A DNA stretch of 64,000 nt from Pseudopithomyces maydicus. Taxonomy: Eukaryota; Ascomycota; Dothideomycetes; Pleosporales; Didymosphaeriaceae. The stretch spans positions 62,001 to 126,000 of the forward strand of contig JANTUC010000007.1 in NCBI GenBank assembly GCA_026873275.1, given 5' to 3'. Numbering within the stretch: the first letter of the stretch is position 1; every line of letters starts with the position of its first letter. A program made the position numbers and the translations under genes. The notes below the pieces were generated by a model. The model did not search any database and was not told the DNA's origin. It saw nothing but the letters and a program-made list of their open reading frames with translations. Below, in pieces: positions 1-12,736 of this stretch.

Positions 1-1778
1 GTACCGACCTCGGCGTTAACCTTGGTGTCTTTAACGATAACGGTCCATTTTCCGATGCCCTTCTCGCCGAAATGGGCCACGCTCATGAACGTCCAATCGA
101 CGTAACCGTAAGGCGCGTCGTCGTGTTCGCGCGCAGTTGACAGGTGGCTGGTCATGCCTTCAGGGCTGAGAAGCTCCACGCTGAGGTCACCGCGACGCTG
201 ATGGTCAATGTTCATGGTCAATGTGATGTGCTCCACACGCTCAAAGTTGGCCTCCTTAAGCATCTTCTCCGTGACTTCGAAAGTGCTGGCAATTCCCTGT
301 TCACCCTGAGGAATAGGCTTCTTAACATGCATCCACGGCGACCAGAACCAAGCCTGCGGCTTTACCAACTTCCAGTTCTTGGCAGCTTCGACAATGGCCC
401 ATGCGTCCAGCTTTCCATAACCGAATTGATGGCTGAAAGTGCGACCAGTTCCGGGTGTCTGGGTCCAGTCGCTAGGCTCGTCGAAGGGAACAGCATTCAA
501 AACGGAGAGCCACTGCATGTCACGCCAAGTCAGCTCGGGACGAGCCTGGAGAACAAGAGCATAGACACCGACACCGATGGGACCGGCAGCGGAAGTGCCG
601 CCGTGCTGAGCCGTGCACTTGTTCGCGCCAACATCGGTTGTGTGAATCGAGTCGCCGCTTCCGCTGGAGTAAGTGACTACGAGTTGGGCAGAGCACGCCT
701 CGGAGTAATACGGGTGCTTGTTATTCTTGTCGATTGCGCCGACTGTGATGCTGTAGATGCTGTTGGTGTAGCCGTCGAAGTTGCAGTTGTCATCGCTTGC
801 CGCGCCATTGCCTGCTGCGAATACGTAGATTGAGCCCTTGCCCTCGCGGCCTTGCTGAACAGCGGTGATCATGGCCTTCTCGATGAGGATTCCAGGGGCT
901 TGCATGGTCCTGCCATCATCAGGCGGGCCCCAGGAGCAGGAGTAGATATCGTTCAGTTCCATCTTGTAGTTGATGGCGAGTGCCTCGTCTAGGTCAGTGA
1001 TTTCGCCGGATAGAATACGGACACCAGAAATCTTGGAATCGTAGGCCAGACCAACACCGCAAGCATCGTTCCTTCCGGCAGACACTTCGCCAGCGCATCG
1101 GGTGCCGTGGTGGTCGTCGGAGAGCTTGGGCACGGGCAGGTCCTCGTGGTCGTTGAAGTCGTACGAACCCTCGGCGAAGAAGTTGTCCTTCAAATCTCTG
1201 CTGTCCATATCAAGCCCATCGTCCACGATGCATGCTGTGACATTCTTGCCAGTGATTCCTTGTGTCCAGACATCGGTAACGTTGATATCGTTTCCGGGCG
1301 TCACCACGTTGAAAATGTGCCACTGCTCCTCGAAGATAGGATCCTTGATCTGGAGGCGGTTGGCGATCTCGCGCTGTGCCTTGACCGCGTCGCTCTCCTT
1401 CGCCCTCGGGTCTTCCGGTATCCTGCTGCGCTTCCAGTGTCTCGGCTTGAGCTTCTGCTTCTGGGAGAAGCGCACGCTGTCGAGGACGTGGTACTCGGGG
1501 CCGACTTCGCGCTTCCGTCGTCGGCGCTTGAGCTCCTGCACGGCGCTGTCGACAATGTCGTTCTCGTGCGTGGGCGCTTTGAACACGTGGTGGTCTTCCA
1601 GCGCAGGGAAGGGGCCATCGTAGGTGAGGCCCAGGTGGGCGGCCAGCTCGGCCGGGGAGGTGGACGAGGTCAGGTGGACGGCGTAGTAGTTGTGCGAGGA
1701 GTAGTTGCGCGGTGGGAGATGGGCCGTCGACGCCAGCGCCGCTGCCGAAAGCAGGCTCAGGGATGTGGAGATGCGCAT
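1..1778 (-). CDS. KEX2: Kexin-type proprotein convertase (KEX2), 3' end cut off
   Basis: This is a subtilisin-family serine protease of the late Golgi that cleaves secretory precursors after dibasic sites. The reading frame is open from the ATG at 1778 to the window edge, about 592 residues. It has an N-terminal signal peptide (MRISTSLSLL...), a pro-region with a basic cleavage site (KRRRRKRE, about residue 90), then the S8 catalytic domain. The triad is visible as Asp186 in VDDGLD, His224 in HHGTR and Ser396 in GGTSAAGP. The spacings of 38 and 210 residues equal those of yeast Kex2. The P-domain follows (SVELLSPEGM, WTFMSVAHFGE). The C-terminal P-domain end, Ser/Thr-rich stem, membrane segment and tail lie outside the window. 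No intron or frameshift is seen. Family assignment is firm. Confidence 0.95.
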   Translation of the reverse strand, partial: MRISTSLSLLSAAALASTAHLPPRNYSSHNYYAVHLTSSTSPAELAAHLGLTYDGPFPALEDHHVFKAPTHENDIVDSAVQELKRRRRKREVGPEYHVLDSVRFSQKQKLKPRHWKRSRIPEDPRAKESDAVKAQREIANRLQIKDPIFEEQWHIFNVVTPGNDINVTDVWTQGITGKNVTACIVDDGLDMDSRDLKDNFFAEGSYDFNDHEDLPVPKLSDDHHGTRCAGEVSAGRNDACGVGLAYDSKISGVRILSGEITDLDEALAINYKMELNDIYSCSWGPPDDGRTMQAPGILIEKAMITAVQQGREGKGSIYVFAAGNGAASDDNCNFDGYTNSIYSITVGAIDKNNKHPYYSEACSAQLVVTYSSGSGDSIHTTDVGANKCTAQHGGTSAAGPIGVGVYALVLQARPELTWRDMQWLSVLNAVPFDEPSDWTQTPGTGRTFSHQFGYGKLDAWAIVEAAKNWKLVKPQAWFWSPWMHVKKPIPQGEQGIASTFEVTEKMLKEANFERVEHITLTMNIDHQRRGDLSVELLSPEGMTSHLSTAREHDDAPYGYVDWTFMSVAHFGEKGIGKWTVIVKDTKVNAEVG

Positions 1779-2689
1779 TGCGACTGCTGGGCTGGGTGCA
1801 GCCTAGTGCATGCACTCGGTCGAAGGGCGGGCGTGGATGAAGATGCGGTAGCTGGTGTTGATGTCGGCGAACAAGCGACCGTGTCCTCGTTGATAAGGAT
1901 GTTGGGACGTTGGGAGTGGGAGGGGAGTAGAAAGCGGCGAAGGAGTTAGTGAGAGGTTTCGGGTAAGACTAGGTATTGTTCGACCAGCTGCACGGGGCGG
2001 TGCAGGTAGGCTCGGGGAAGCAGATCGGCACAGCGGCGCAGTGCCGGATGCAGTGTCTAGGAGAGAAGCGCGGCCGGCGTACTGTAGTCTTGAGCAGGCG
2101 AAGTGTGCTCAAAGGCGGCGTTATTGAAGAACGTATGCGCTCCCAAGTCCCAAGCTTCCACGTTCACGGTACAGGCCAGGCAAGCGCCGCCGCCCACAAG
2201 GGGAAGGCGCGGTCTAACCCCCTGCGGGAAGGTGCGACGGGCCGACCGCCAGCCCAGCCACTCTTTCCCGATTTCCCGCCTCCATCATTCTCGCGGTGAT
2301 GCGCTGGCGGGCGGTGGATATGAGCCCAGGCGGGCGCTCTTCTCTCTGCCTGCATAGATACATGCAAGTCATTTTTCCTGCGCGTGGCATTGAGTTTTTT
2401 GATTGTTGCCATTTGAATTGAGTTGCGCCTCTCCGTCCAGCGTTCCCGCGTCCCGTCACGTCCACCCCACGTTACGTTACCTACAGTTGGCACTGGCAGG
2501 CCGTTGTAGCAGCTACACGTCCCGCCCACGCTCAATTGGATACCATCTCCATGGCAGTCTGTAGATAGTAGAGCGCCAGCTAAGCACTTTTACGTCCAGC
2601 ACACCTCACCACTCTCCCTCGTCTATCCGTCTCTTGCAACCCGGGGCGGCTTTGCGCCTGGCAGCAGCAGCAGCAGCAGCAGGAGCAGC
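1779..2689. other. Divergent intergenic region between KEX2 and the PhoD-like gene
   Basis: About 0.9 kb shared upstream region of two divergent genes. I see no convincing coding frame. Pyrimidine-rich stretches occur just before 2690, as is usual for a fungal leader. No regulatory site is called. Confidence 0.5.
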
Positions 2690-5600
2690 ATGGACAACGG
2701 CACCGCCCTCAGCTCCCAGCAGTCCCTGCCGGACGGCTACTCGAAGAAGGGCGCAAGCTACCGCCGACCCGTCGATGCGCAGCCCACGCAGGCACCCGCG
2801 CCCTCGTCCGCAAAGCCAACAGCGGCTCCCTCCAGCGCCAATGGCGGCGTGTCGCGCTCCTCGTCGCATCGCAGGAGGCAGAGCCAGCACATCCCCCTCC
2901 CACCTCGCCCGCTGCGCCCGACGTCCCGCGAGCGCCGCCGCCAGTCTCCTACAAGGACCCTTATGCGCCCAAGAGCACCTCCAAGGTGCACCGCTCGCCC
3001 TCGGGCCGCTCCCGAGACCCGACCATATACATGAACGCGAGCCGCCAGCAGCCAAACATCACCATCCCCGCAGAACGCCTGCAGCAACTGCGCTCACCAC
3101 CGTATTCACCGCCCCAGTCTCTGTCGGGAGCAGCCGAGGGCGTGGCTAGAAGGCATTCGGGCCGCCGCCCATCCGTGCCGGACAGGTCTCCACTCCAGAA
3201 GCTAGAGGGCAAGCTCGATGACATAAGCAAAGAGGAGAGGAGGGCGAGGATACTGGAGATAGAATTGGCTGCGCAGGAGAAGGCCGAGGCCGAGTCGCGT
3301 GCTCGTCGTGCCAGGGAAGCCGCTGCGAGGGAGGCTGCAGCCGAACAGCAACGCCTTGTCTCCGGGCCGGTAAAAGACCTCGACAGCACACCCTCCCGCA
3401 AAACGAGCACCAAACGCCATGTTTCCATGCCGGTCCAGCGAAAGCCCAAATCACCCCTCCCAGATGACTTGAGCGAGTCCGAGGATGGATACGGCTATGA
3501 CCTGAGTGAGCCGTGGGATCCTTCAGGGAGTGCATCGCGCTCCGGTCCGCATCGGTCCTCATCCCAGTCTAAAGGCCAACGAGCTGTCTCTGGGCCTTAT
3601 GCTCAGGGTCACAGTTTAAATCACGTAGATCGCTCCATCGATCTACCGCCTAGTGTCACGGTCGCCCGTGGATCCGGCAGCTTCCGTGCTCGGTCTGGGG
3701 CAGGAGGGCATCCTGACGCATCTAACAAACCTGTACAGAAATTTGAGCGCAAGCCAGCACCCGTTCCTTCAGGCCTTGGCTTGTATGGAGTGGAACACTC
3801 CCCTAGTGCATCGCCTCCCAATGCCGCGCGATATGGAGGTGCAAACGTCGCAAGATATGACAGCAGGAGGTTATCTAAGGACTTGCCTCCGACGCCCAAT
3901 GATGGCATCAAAGTCGACAAGAGAAGAGATAGTCGCGGCATCCTTCAAGCGCAGATGGAAAGGGAGCAACAACAAATCGATCACAAGAACGACGCGAACC
4001 GAGGGGATCATCTTCGTCCCCCTGCTGCAACCACGGCGCCAGTAGCGAATAGGCGCAGCGTGGGATTTACGGATTCTACCCCCGATGTAAGCTCTGAACA
4101 GCCCGATGTATTCTCGAACGACGGTGATCCAAAACGACGCTACATCCCACCGCCTATGCTAAACGAGTGGAAGGACGGCGTAGTGGCTACAATCGCTGAA
4201 GACGATCTGAATCTCGATGCTCCGCAGCGATCCAACAGCACCGGTGGCAATAAAGCATGGTGGGAAGGGAACAAGTCAACCCCCGACGACATTCTGGTAG
4301 TTACGCTATAGAGGCTAACCTAGACGGATATGTCGATCCTCCCACTACCCAAACCACGTTTAACCCGCCGTTGCATCTCAAATGCGGGCCACTCCTCCGC
4401 TACACTGGCCTCCGTCGCGATAAGAACAAGGCTGGTAAGGACCGGGAAATATGGCGTGGAAGTGTTATGATTGTTACCACCGATGAGCAGTCTTCGTACC
4501 AAAAGCCGCCAACCTTGCGTCTCTTCAAACAACCCATGGATTTACTGCCCCACCCACCTACAGATGTTGATCCTGAAAACCTCAACCCTGCCTATGTTGA
4601 CCCGTTGGAAGGGCAGGTCAAGGTGTCGCGCACGGGAAAGACCCTTTATGTCAAGGCGATTGACGAGATACCCGAGGATCGCGATCTCTCACGTATAGAG
4701 GACGACACTGGGCTGTTCTCTGAACTACGAAGCTCGCTTAGCCCGCATAATATTGGCCCTCAGAAATCCTCTCGTGTTAGGAAGCGAGACGGAGAAAAGT
4801 TGGGCAAGGTGAAAGAGATTCCTGCCGTCAGGCTTCACGCTGAAAGAGGTGTCACTTTCTGGCGTTTCAATCTTGAAGTCGAACTTGGCCCAGAACAATC
4901 ACGCATCGCATACAGAATCAATCGCGGTCCTGCGATTGGCTTCTGGGTTCCTGCTAAAGGCGAGACCATGAACATTATGTTCCACAGCTGCAACGGTTTC
5001 TCGCTCAGTGTGAAGACAGATGAGTTCTGCGGTCCGGACCCTATGTGGCGAGATGTGTTGAACAACCACCAGACACGGCCGTTTCACGTCATGATCGGAG
5101 GCGGTGACCAGATCTACAATGATGCTGCAATGCGAGATACCACGCTGTTCAAGCAATGGACTGAGAGCAATAATTTATGGCAGAAATTCGAGACACCATT
5201 TTCGGAAGCGCTGCAGAACGAGTTGGAGCAGTTCTACCTAGACCGCTATTCCATGTGGTTCTCCCAAGGCTTGTTCGGGATGGCGAATTCCCAAATCCCC
5301 ATGATCAACATCTGGGATGATCATGATATCATCGATGTAAGTAATTTTATCCTACAATCTACTGCATCGGCTGGAGTACTAATGAAACTAGGGCTATGGA
5401 TCATATCCGCACCACTTCATGGAGACGCCTGTATTCACCGGACTGGGAGCTGTTGCCTTCAAATATTACATGCTCTTTCAACATCAGTCCGTCCCAGCTG
5501 AAACACGAGCCTCCGAACCATCATGGATATTGGGTGCACACCCCGGCCCATACATCAAGGAGCAATCTCGTAGTGTCTTCATGCAGCTAGGCCGGGAGGT

Positions 5601-7929
5601 CGCTTTCCTCGGTTTGGACTGCCGCACAGAACGTCGACGAGACGAAATATTGAGTGAAGATTCGTATGACAATGTCTTCGATCGTCTAGAAGACGAGCTT
5701 ATTCAAGGCGAAACGAAACATTTGATCGTGTTGCTTGGCGTGCCAATTGCGTATCCACGCCTGACCTTCCTCGAGAATGTCTTGACAAGCAAATTGATGG
5801 ATCCAGTCAAAGCACTTGGTCGCATGGGTCTGTTGGGTAACTTTGTTAACAAATTCGATGGGGGTGTAGAAATTCTGGACGATCTCGACGATCACTGGAC
5901 GGCGAAACACCACAAAGCCGAGCGTAATTGGCTGATCGGTGAACTACAACACATCGCTCGCACAAAGTCTGTTCGTGTTACGATCCTGGGTGGTGACGTC
6001 CATCTAGGTGCTGTGGGTCAATTTTACTCGAACAAGAAACTGAACATACCCAAGGACAAGGACCATCGATACATGCCAAATGTTATCTCTTCCGCCATTG
6101 TCAATACGCCACCTCCGGAGATCATGGCGGATATAATCAACAAACGTAACAAGATCCATCATCTTGACGCAGACACTGACGAAGACATGATTCCCCTTTT
6201 CACACACGACGTTGATGGGAAGAAGAGAAACAACAATCATTTGCTCCAACGCCGAAACTGGTGCAGTTTACGCCCATACAATCCAGGAAACACGCCACCA
6301 GATACGCCGCCCGCGTCGCCCGGCGCGGACGGCCCAAGGCTCTCGAGAACCATGTCTGACTTCACGCCTGGAAATCTGGTACGACGTATGAGCAGTAGTG
6401 GCAGACGTAAAGAGCGAGGCCCTCCAATCTCGTACTACAACAACCCAGCGAACACTGCTGCGCATGACCGGCAGACCGAAAACGAGCCTCAGTCTTCATT
6501 CTCGCCAGAACGGGAGGAACGCCCTCGCTCTCGACGCAACTCTATCACGTCACTGTTCAAGAGGCGGGCTTCAGTCGACAGCGTCAACCCGCCTGAATCG
6601 TCCCACAGCATGCCCGCACGTCGCTCGTCTGTGAATCGCGGGTCAATTGATGGACGGCCAAACTTCTACCGCCGCCCAAGCGTTTTGAGCAAAAAGGGTA
6701 TGAAGCGCCTTGGAGAGCCTATCAATCTGGAGGGCGGTCTTGACATCTGTCTCAACTTGGAAGTCTCGCAGCATGACCCTGCGGGCATCACCACTCCCTA
6801 CCGTCTCATCGTTCCGGCGCTGGATTACGTTACTCCCGTGGAAAGCGTAGAGCCCAACGAACGACGCAAGTCCCGCATCGGCAGCATGTTCGGCGTCTTC
6901 AAGAGAAAGCGCCCGCGCCGCACCGTCGGCGACGACGGCTACTCCCACACGGACGGCTCGGCCAGCGAAAGCGGCAGCGAAGCAGAAGAGCTGGATGAAG
7001 AGGAGCGCACGCGCCAGAGGTACAAAGTCGGACCCAGGGTTCTCATCCCCGGCTTCGCAACCCGCAAGCGCGCTTCCTCCCAGTCTCAACCCCCGAACGC
7101 TGCCCTCGCTGACCCGCACGCTGATGCAGGAGCCGAGCCTGCCCATGCCGCCGCCGCCGCAAACCGTCGCCAAAGCGTCGACATGGCTTCACACAAGCCC
7201 TCGTCCGCCTGGGAATCCGTCGCAGCGCGCCAACGCGACCGCCACGTCAGCGCCCCGATACCCACGTACAACGGTGTCCAAACGCAGACAGCGCCCGCGC
7301 CCGCGCCTCTCCCCTCGCGCTCCCTCTCCTCCCGCCAGCCGACGCACAACGCGTCCCACTCGTCGCAGCTGCCGCACCGCCACTCGCAGGAGGTTTCCGG
7401 CGCGGAACTCGAGCCCGAGCCCAAGGTGTACAGGCGCAGCATGGGCGGCATCCTCAACCAGCACCGCGGCGAGAAGTTCGAGACCGACGCCCACGTCAAT
7501 GCGCATCGGAAGAGGGATAGCTATCCGCCGCATCCGGCGATCGTGGGGGCCGGGCCCGAGAGCCCGTATAGCAGGCGCGATATGCAGGCTAGAGATGATA
7601 CGGGGGATGGGTATTTTGCGGTGGGGAGGAAGGCTGAGGGGTATGCGCTGGGGCAGGGGCAGGGGCAGGGGCATGGGCAGCACCAGCACCAGCACCAGCA
7701 CCAGCAGCACCAGCAGCACCAGCAGCAGATGGGGAGGCCGCAGGGCCATGGACGCGCGGTCAGTGCCGGGGTCGGCGCGAAGTATCTGGGGAGAGGGAGG
7801 TATGCGGATAGCGAGGAAGAGGAGGAGGAGAGCAGTGATGATGGGAGGAGCTTTAGGACGGGGGACGATGGCGTGAGCGTCGAGAGCTTCGTCCCGCCGA
7901 AGAAGAAGAAGTGGCAGATTTGGAAGTAA
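2690..7929 (+). CDS. Large PhoD-like metallophosphatase with low-complexity tails
   Basis: This large fungal protein (about 1,700 aa) has a central PhoD-like metallophosphatase domain, expected to hydrolyse phosphoesters. The N-terminus (from about 2690) is basic and Ser/Pro-rich with an Arg/Glu/Ala coiled-coil-like stretch near 3200-3340. The catalytic part lies at about 4320-6260. Metal-site motifs are GGGDQIYND, WDDHDIIDGYG (His/Asp-rich) and LGGDVHLGAVGQF. A 55-bp intron, 5337-5391, splits the DHDIID/GYGSYP motif and has a TACTAATG branch site. The tail is disordered, with a His/Gln repeat and an acidic/Lys-rich end. Two frame changes (around 2893-2897 and 4280-4284) each fall in a run of five C and each needs one more C, so I treat them as sequence errors. 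The start is the first ATG of the upstream frame and is less certain than the rest. Confidence 0.82.
7651..7728 (+). repeat. In-frame GGGCAG / CAGCAC microsatellite
   Basis: Tandem GGGCAG units followed by CAGCAC/CAGCAG units, in frame in the PhoD-like gene, coding a Gly-Gln then His-Gln tract. Likely length-variable between strains. Confidence 0.85.
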
Positions 7930-9114
7930 GGTGGGGAAAGGGGATGGATAGATGCCAGATGGGTGGGTGGACGAGTGAGTGAGTGAGGTAAGAAAATGTG
8001 TGTATATGAATTTATGAAGATATGTCACGATGGATGGATGGATGACAGGGCGATGGATGGATGGATCGATGTATAAAAAAAGGGTGCGCAGAGCTTGGAT
8101 TGGTTCTTTTTTTCGGGTTTTCGGTTTTTCAGATTTTCGGCTTTGGTTTGAGTCGCGTTCGTGCCGATGTTGTATACCTCTTTTCTTTCTTCTCGTCTAT
8201 CTGATAATTTCAATTTGCGGTGGGAGGACCTCGTAATGGTAATTGGGCGTGTTGATCGAGGAGTGGTGTGGTGTGAGTAGCTAGCTATATGTGTATGTGT
8301 GCCAGTAGGTCTGTCTATCTATATGAGACTTTTTTCGAGGCTTGTCAACGTCCAAGTTCATGTGCATGTGGGTATGTACATGTATGTAGGTAACTCGGTC
8401 CGCGCTATCTTATTAACTTCTACTATACCATAGTAACCTGCTCTAAGCGTGCACTATATGTATAATCAAGTATTCAAATTGTCATCGTGAGGACTTTAAT
8501 AAACCATGCTAACACTAGCTAAAGGCAAAATAAATATACTGGATTCATTGGAAGGACCACCAAAATAGCGAACCAAACGTGAGAGGGCGAATATGATTAA
8601 TAGCTATGCATTGCATGTGTTTGGCCAGGGTGCACGCTCGCACTGTATACAAGTTGTTCTCTATGTTCCACCGCACTTTTATTTGGCAAATCCTGTATAT
8701 TCAATTCACCATTCGCTATCAACCGAGTGTCCTAAACTCGATCCTCACTACAATGATTCATCGACCCAAGTCTCGCTCACATCTACACTCGCCGCCTTCT
8801 CAGTCGTCGGTGTCACCACGCTACCAACCAACCGACCCAACGCACGGCCCCCGTCGCGTCCCCCACGCGCCGCGTCGCTCCATCCCCACCGCACCTCACC
8901 TCAGTGCGCTGCACTGCACTGCACGGCACGGCACGGCACTCCGCTGCACGCATCACACCACAAAACTACCTACATCCCTGCCTCCCTGCCTTCATTCTCT
9001 TTCCCATCCCGCACACAACAATTATATACATATATATATAAATAATCTTTCTTCTGACACACACCGGGATGCACACGTAAGCGTCGCGTTTGCACCCCCA
9101 AAAGTTACAAAGAG
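7930..9114. other. Intergenic region with GATG microsatellite
   Basis: Spacer between two same-strand genes. It holds GATG tandem units at about 8030-8068, T-rich runs and, nearer the next gene, CACGGCACGGCACGG-like repeats (about 8925-8945). No gene is seen. Confidence 0.6.
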
Positions 9115-10874
9115 ATGGTGTACTTGTCGCGCAGTGGGCCGAGGTTGCTGAGGCAGGTTGCGGGGAGGAAGCATGCGGGGGAGGGGGACCATGAAAAGGA
9201 GGAGGAGGAGGAGGATGTTAATAGGGATCCGGTTTCTTCGGATGAGGAGGGGGGCATGTGGTGGAGAGGGGTGCGAAAGGTGCGCAGGGTACGAAAAGTA
9301 CGGGAGGTGCGCAACCTGCGAAGAGGGCGCCAGGTGCGGCGAGGGGGGCAAGATGAGGGCGCCGGTGAGGGGTGCGTTTGAGAGGGGGAGGGCGCTTAAG
9401 GGGAGGTTGGAGGGGGAGAAGGAGAATGAGAAGGAGAAGGAGAAGGTGGATGGTGATGTGGGGTTTGATTTTGGAATGGGGAGTACGCCGAAGAGGAGGA
9501 AGGGTGTTGCGAGGACGTTTGGGAAGAGAGCGTCGGGTGTATTTGGGGCGAAGAGGAAAGCTGACGATGGAGATGAGCAGGAGATTCATTGGGGGATGGG
9601 CAGCACGCCGCCGAAGAAACAGCGGACGCTGAATGTGCATGCGGGAGTTGGGAAGGCGACTTTCGGCAAGGCGACGTTCGGCAAGGGGAAGAGTGAGTGC
9701 ACGTTCTTTGAGTGGAAGAGGACCATGCGTATACTGATAGCATGTAGCGAACCCCACCCCACCGTCTACCCTCCCCAAGGAATCCGACCTCACGCACCTC
9801 TCAGCCCTGGATTCAGCACTCAGCAAAGACAACGCCCTAAGCTCCATCATCGACGCGCACGATCCCTACTGCGACGTCTCCTCGGACGAATTACCCTCTC
9901 CGGCCTCGAACCCACCTTCCAACCCGCTATCCTCCCTCCCCACCACCACAGCGCAGGACCCCTTCCCAACCTCCCCCTATCCTCCATCCCAGATATTCCA
10001 GACATCTCAGACATTCCAGACATTCCCTCCCCCACCCCCCCACAATCCCCCTCCTCGCCCCCATCCAATTGCCCCCTCTGCCAAGACGCCATCCCCCCTC
10101 CTCCTACACCGCCTTCTACGCGGCGCACCCGGGCCCGCGCACCGTCCGCCTGCAGATGCTGTTCTGCCGCGAGCACAAGCGGCTCGGGGCGCAGCGCGAG
10201 TACGCCGCGAAGGGGTACCCTGCGATCGAGTGGGGTGCGTTGCCCGAGCGGGTGGTGCGGTTCCGCGCGGAGATGGTGCGCGTGCTGAGGAATGAGGGGG
10301 AGGAGAGCGCGTATCGCGTGAGGTTTGGGGGGCGCTTGGCGAGTGGGGGGCGGCGTGGATGCCGAGGAGGAGAACTAGGAGGGACAGGCGGGAGGGGCGT
10401 GGGAGGGAGAAAGGGGAAAGGGACGGGGAGGAGGTTGGTGAAGGGGGCGATGTCGAGGTCGAGGCTGGAGCCCACGGGCATCAAGATGGAGAAGACGACG
10501 ATGAAGAAGATATCTCCCTGTCGACCACCCGCTCTATGGGGTACTACGGTCCCCGCGGGAAACGCCTCATGATGGAAACGCTCACGTCGGAGCTCGCGGG
10601 TGAGATCCGCGAGGTTTCGGTTAAGGATCCGGTCGTGGGGAGGAGCGGATTTGCGATGTTTCTCCAGGCGGTTGTGGTGCCCGAGTTGGTGCTTTTGCTG
10701 GTGGGCGAAGATTTTAATGTGGGAAGAGACGAGGCGGAGAGGATCGTGGGGGAGAGCTGGGGAGTGGGTGCAAGGGTAAATGGGGAAGTGGAAGGGGACG
10801 GGGAAAATTTGGAAGACGAGGGGAGTGGGGATGAGGATGAGGAAGAGGAAGAGGAGGTGGGGGAGGAGTATTGA
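9115..10874 (+). CDS. RTC4: RTC4-like domain protein, several frame breaks
   Basis: This is a putative nuclear protein with a C-terminal RTC4-like domain (restriction of telomere capping 4). The start MVYLSRSGP is followed by an acidic, then basic region with two FGMGSTP/WGMGSTP-type motifs. A 55-bp intron sits at 9693-9747. Then comes a Pro-rich stretch and the RTC4 hallmarks: a Cys pair (CPLCQ), LFCREHK, GYPAIEW, then GYYGPRGKRLMM and FLQAVVVPELVLLLVGEDF. A Glu-rich tail ends at 10874. These pieces lie in different frames. The changes fall near 9240-9360, 10020-10060, 10093-10098 (C6) and 10326-10352 (G6 runs), consistent with miscalled homopolymers. Family assignment rests on the FC-HK, GYP-W and GYYGPRG motifs. 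The exact exon model between them is uncertain. Confidence 0.68.
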
Positions 10875-11053
10875 TACCCGTGGGAAGGGTCGTTTTATTC
10901 ATATTCGTGTATTATTATAAGGCGGAAGATGATACTGTCAGGCTGTCTTGATATCGCTGGGACAGAGGTATGACATATAGCACGTGTATAGAGAATGGTA
11001 GTTCTACAGAAAGCATTTCTTCATTGAAGTTCGAGTATTCTTAATGTGTTTTG

Positions 11054-11092
11054 TTTTTAGAAAAAGTGGCAACTGAGTGTGGAGTTAACTAG
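11054..11092 (+). repeat. Dispersed ~95-bp repeat, partial copy (5' half)
   Basis: Begins TTTTTAGAAAAAGTGGCAAC and ends near TTAACTAG. It matches the first half of the repeat family seen in full at 12641, 19231, 35043 and 42261, here degenerate and truncated. Confidence 0.5.
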
Positions 11093-11382
11093 AAGAGTAT
11101 TCTTGATAACACAGCTCATTAGGGTGCAAATCGAAAAGTGGGTGTTGAGAACACGGCCGATCCAGTATCCTTTTCTTCTTCAAGTCTTGAAAGGACATCA
11201 GCGTATAACAATAGATAGATCGCCCTTCGAATATTTCTTCTATTGTTTGAGAATGACCCTCCCTCAACCCATCTTTCGTGATCTAACTTGGTCTAGCTTA
11301 GCGCTAGATTACTCAGCTCCAGGCTTCCCTCTATCACAACTCCATTTCACAGCACGCTGCTCGCTGGACACCACTTCACAGT

Positions 11383-12601
11383 ATGAAGGCATTCAAATCT
11401 GGCTTGAAAATACACAGTGTTTACAAAATCGCGACCAATCGTGGATGGAAACGCGTCGCGCCTATATCTCATAGAAGTTGCAGCACAACTTTCGGACGTG
11501 AGTGGATTGGGTCATCAGGAGATGTTTACAAGTTCAAGAAACTCTTGCAAGAAAGGCAATATATTGGACGGGTATGGACAGCGACGTATGTGCATCGATT
11601 GTCTACGCGGAAGAAGATTATGTTAAATCCTGGCAGATCGGAAGGGAAGCAGTTTGTCCTTAAAGATATATCATCAGCGATATTCTCCAATTTCAAGAAC
11701 CTTATACGACCTCATCTATCCGAGAGCCCTTCCATACGAATTCCGTGTGACGAAATCCCGGATCAGCGTATTTTCGTGTACAGGTATCTGACAGACGACC
11801 TTCTCAGCCTCATCCGCAAGAATATTCCGGTGAACATTCGTAAGCGGATCCTTCGAACAGCTTTGAGAGGCATAGCCGAGCTACACAGCCGGGATGTTGT
11901 TCATCTAGGTAAGTACGCTGTTACATGATGTCACTACACTAATAATTGCTTAAGACGTGAAACCGGACAATATTATGATCGACATCCACCAAGAAGATCA
12001 AGACTTGAAGATTGGAAACGTTCAGATTACAGATATCGAGAACAGTGCATATCTTCCGAAAGGTCGATGCATCAAGGGAATGCTGCCCGGAAACGTGAAT
12101 TGGCGCAGTCCAGAGGGTCACCTGAAAGGCGAGCTCAATAAACCTACCGATATGTTCTCTTTCGGAGTTGTAGTTCGTGAAATACTGCTCTCCTGTAGAG
12201 GCTGCTCTCACTAACCTTATCAGTGCATTTACGCCATGCTTGGTCGCGTGATTTTCGGCCCGGACGCCGACTTGAAAAAGCATGTGGCAGCAGGCGCACT
12301 TCCAGAGATGGTACGCCTCCAGCGTCAGATATCTTACTTTCCGGATCGCGAGAGCTTCAACGGGCTCATCACGCATGTTGGGGACAATGAGCTCAGCTGT
12401 CAAGTTCTTGGTATGCTTTGGGATGACCGAGTCTCAGATTATCACTCGTACGAGCCGTTCTATCGTTGGACAGATGTCGGAGACCAGTTATTTCGCGAAC
12501 TTGTTGCAGAAATGATGCATTTGGATCCTGGGAAGCGCATTTCAGCTCAGCAAGCTTTGGAGCACCCTTGGTTCCAAAAGCTCGATACAGACCAAACTTA
12601 G
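11383..12601 (+). CDS. Divergent serine/threonine protein kinase-like protein
   Basis: Protein of about 372 aa in three exons. Intron 1 is 11909-11954 (46 bp) and restores the catalytic loop HLDVKPDN. Intron 2 ends at 12223, with its donor at 12170 or 12173. A candidate VAIK lysine is in QFVLKDIS. The HRD Asp, Lys and Asn are kept (HLDVKPDN). The DFG motif reads DIE (QITDIENSA). A subdomain VIII-like WRSPE and subdomain IX DMFSFGVV follow. Subdomain XI (DPGKRISAQQALEHPWF) closes the domain. No glycine-rich loop is recognisable at the N-terminus. Many fungi carry such divergent kinases, so activity is possible but unproven. It lies directly upstream of the NLR-like gene on the same strand. The substrate is unknown. 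Confidence 0.78.
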
Positions 12602-12640
12602 CTGTGGCACGAACATATCACGGTGTTTGTTTAGCTTTTG

Positions 12641-12736
12641 CGAAAAGAATCAGCAGAGGCGACTGGCCAGATAAAAATGCATATAGTGGAGGAAACACTG
12701 TCGACCCCTCTTGTGACGATTGAATACGGGCGTACG
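12641..12736 (+). repeat. Dispersed ~95-bp repeat, full copy A
   Basis: Runs from CGAAAAGAATCAGCAGAG to CGGGCGTACG. It shares ordered blocks with the other copies: CAGCAGAG, CTRRCTAGATRAAAA-like, AGTGGAGRAAA, CTGTC-ACCCCTCTTRT, and AATTGAAA..GGGCGTA. It lies between the kinase and the NLR-like gene. Confidence 0.7.

Noticed and set aside
4260..4320. An intron to explain the frame change in the PhoD-like gene
   Set aside because: No donor/acceptor pair gives a plausible length and phase; one extra C in the C5 run explains it fully.
6995..8028. Long frames on both strands over the 3' part of the PhoD-like gene
   Set aside because: They are low-complexity shadows (Arg/Pro/Leu-rich) of the GC-rich tail of the real gene.
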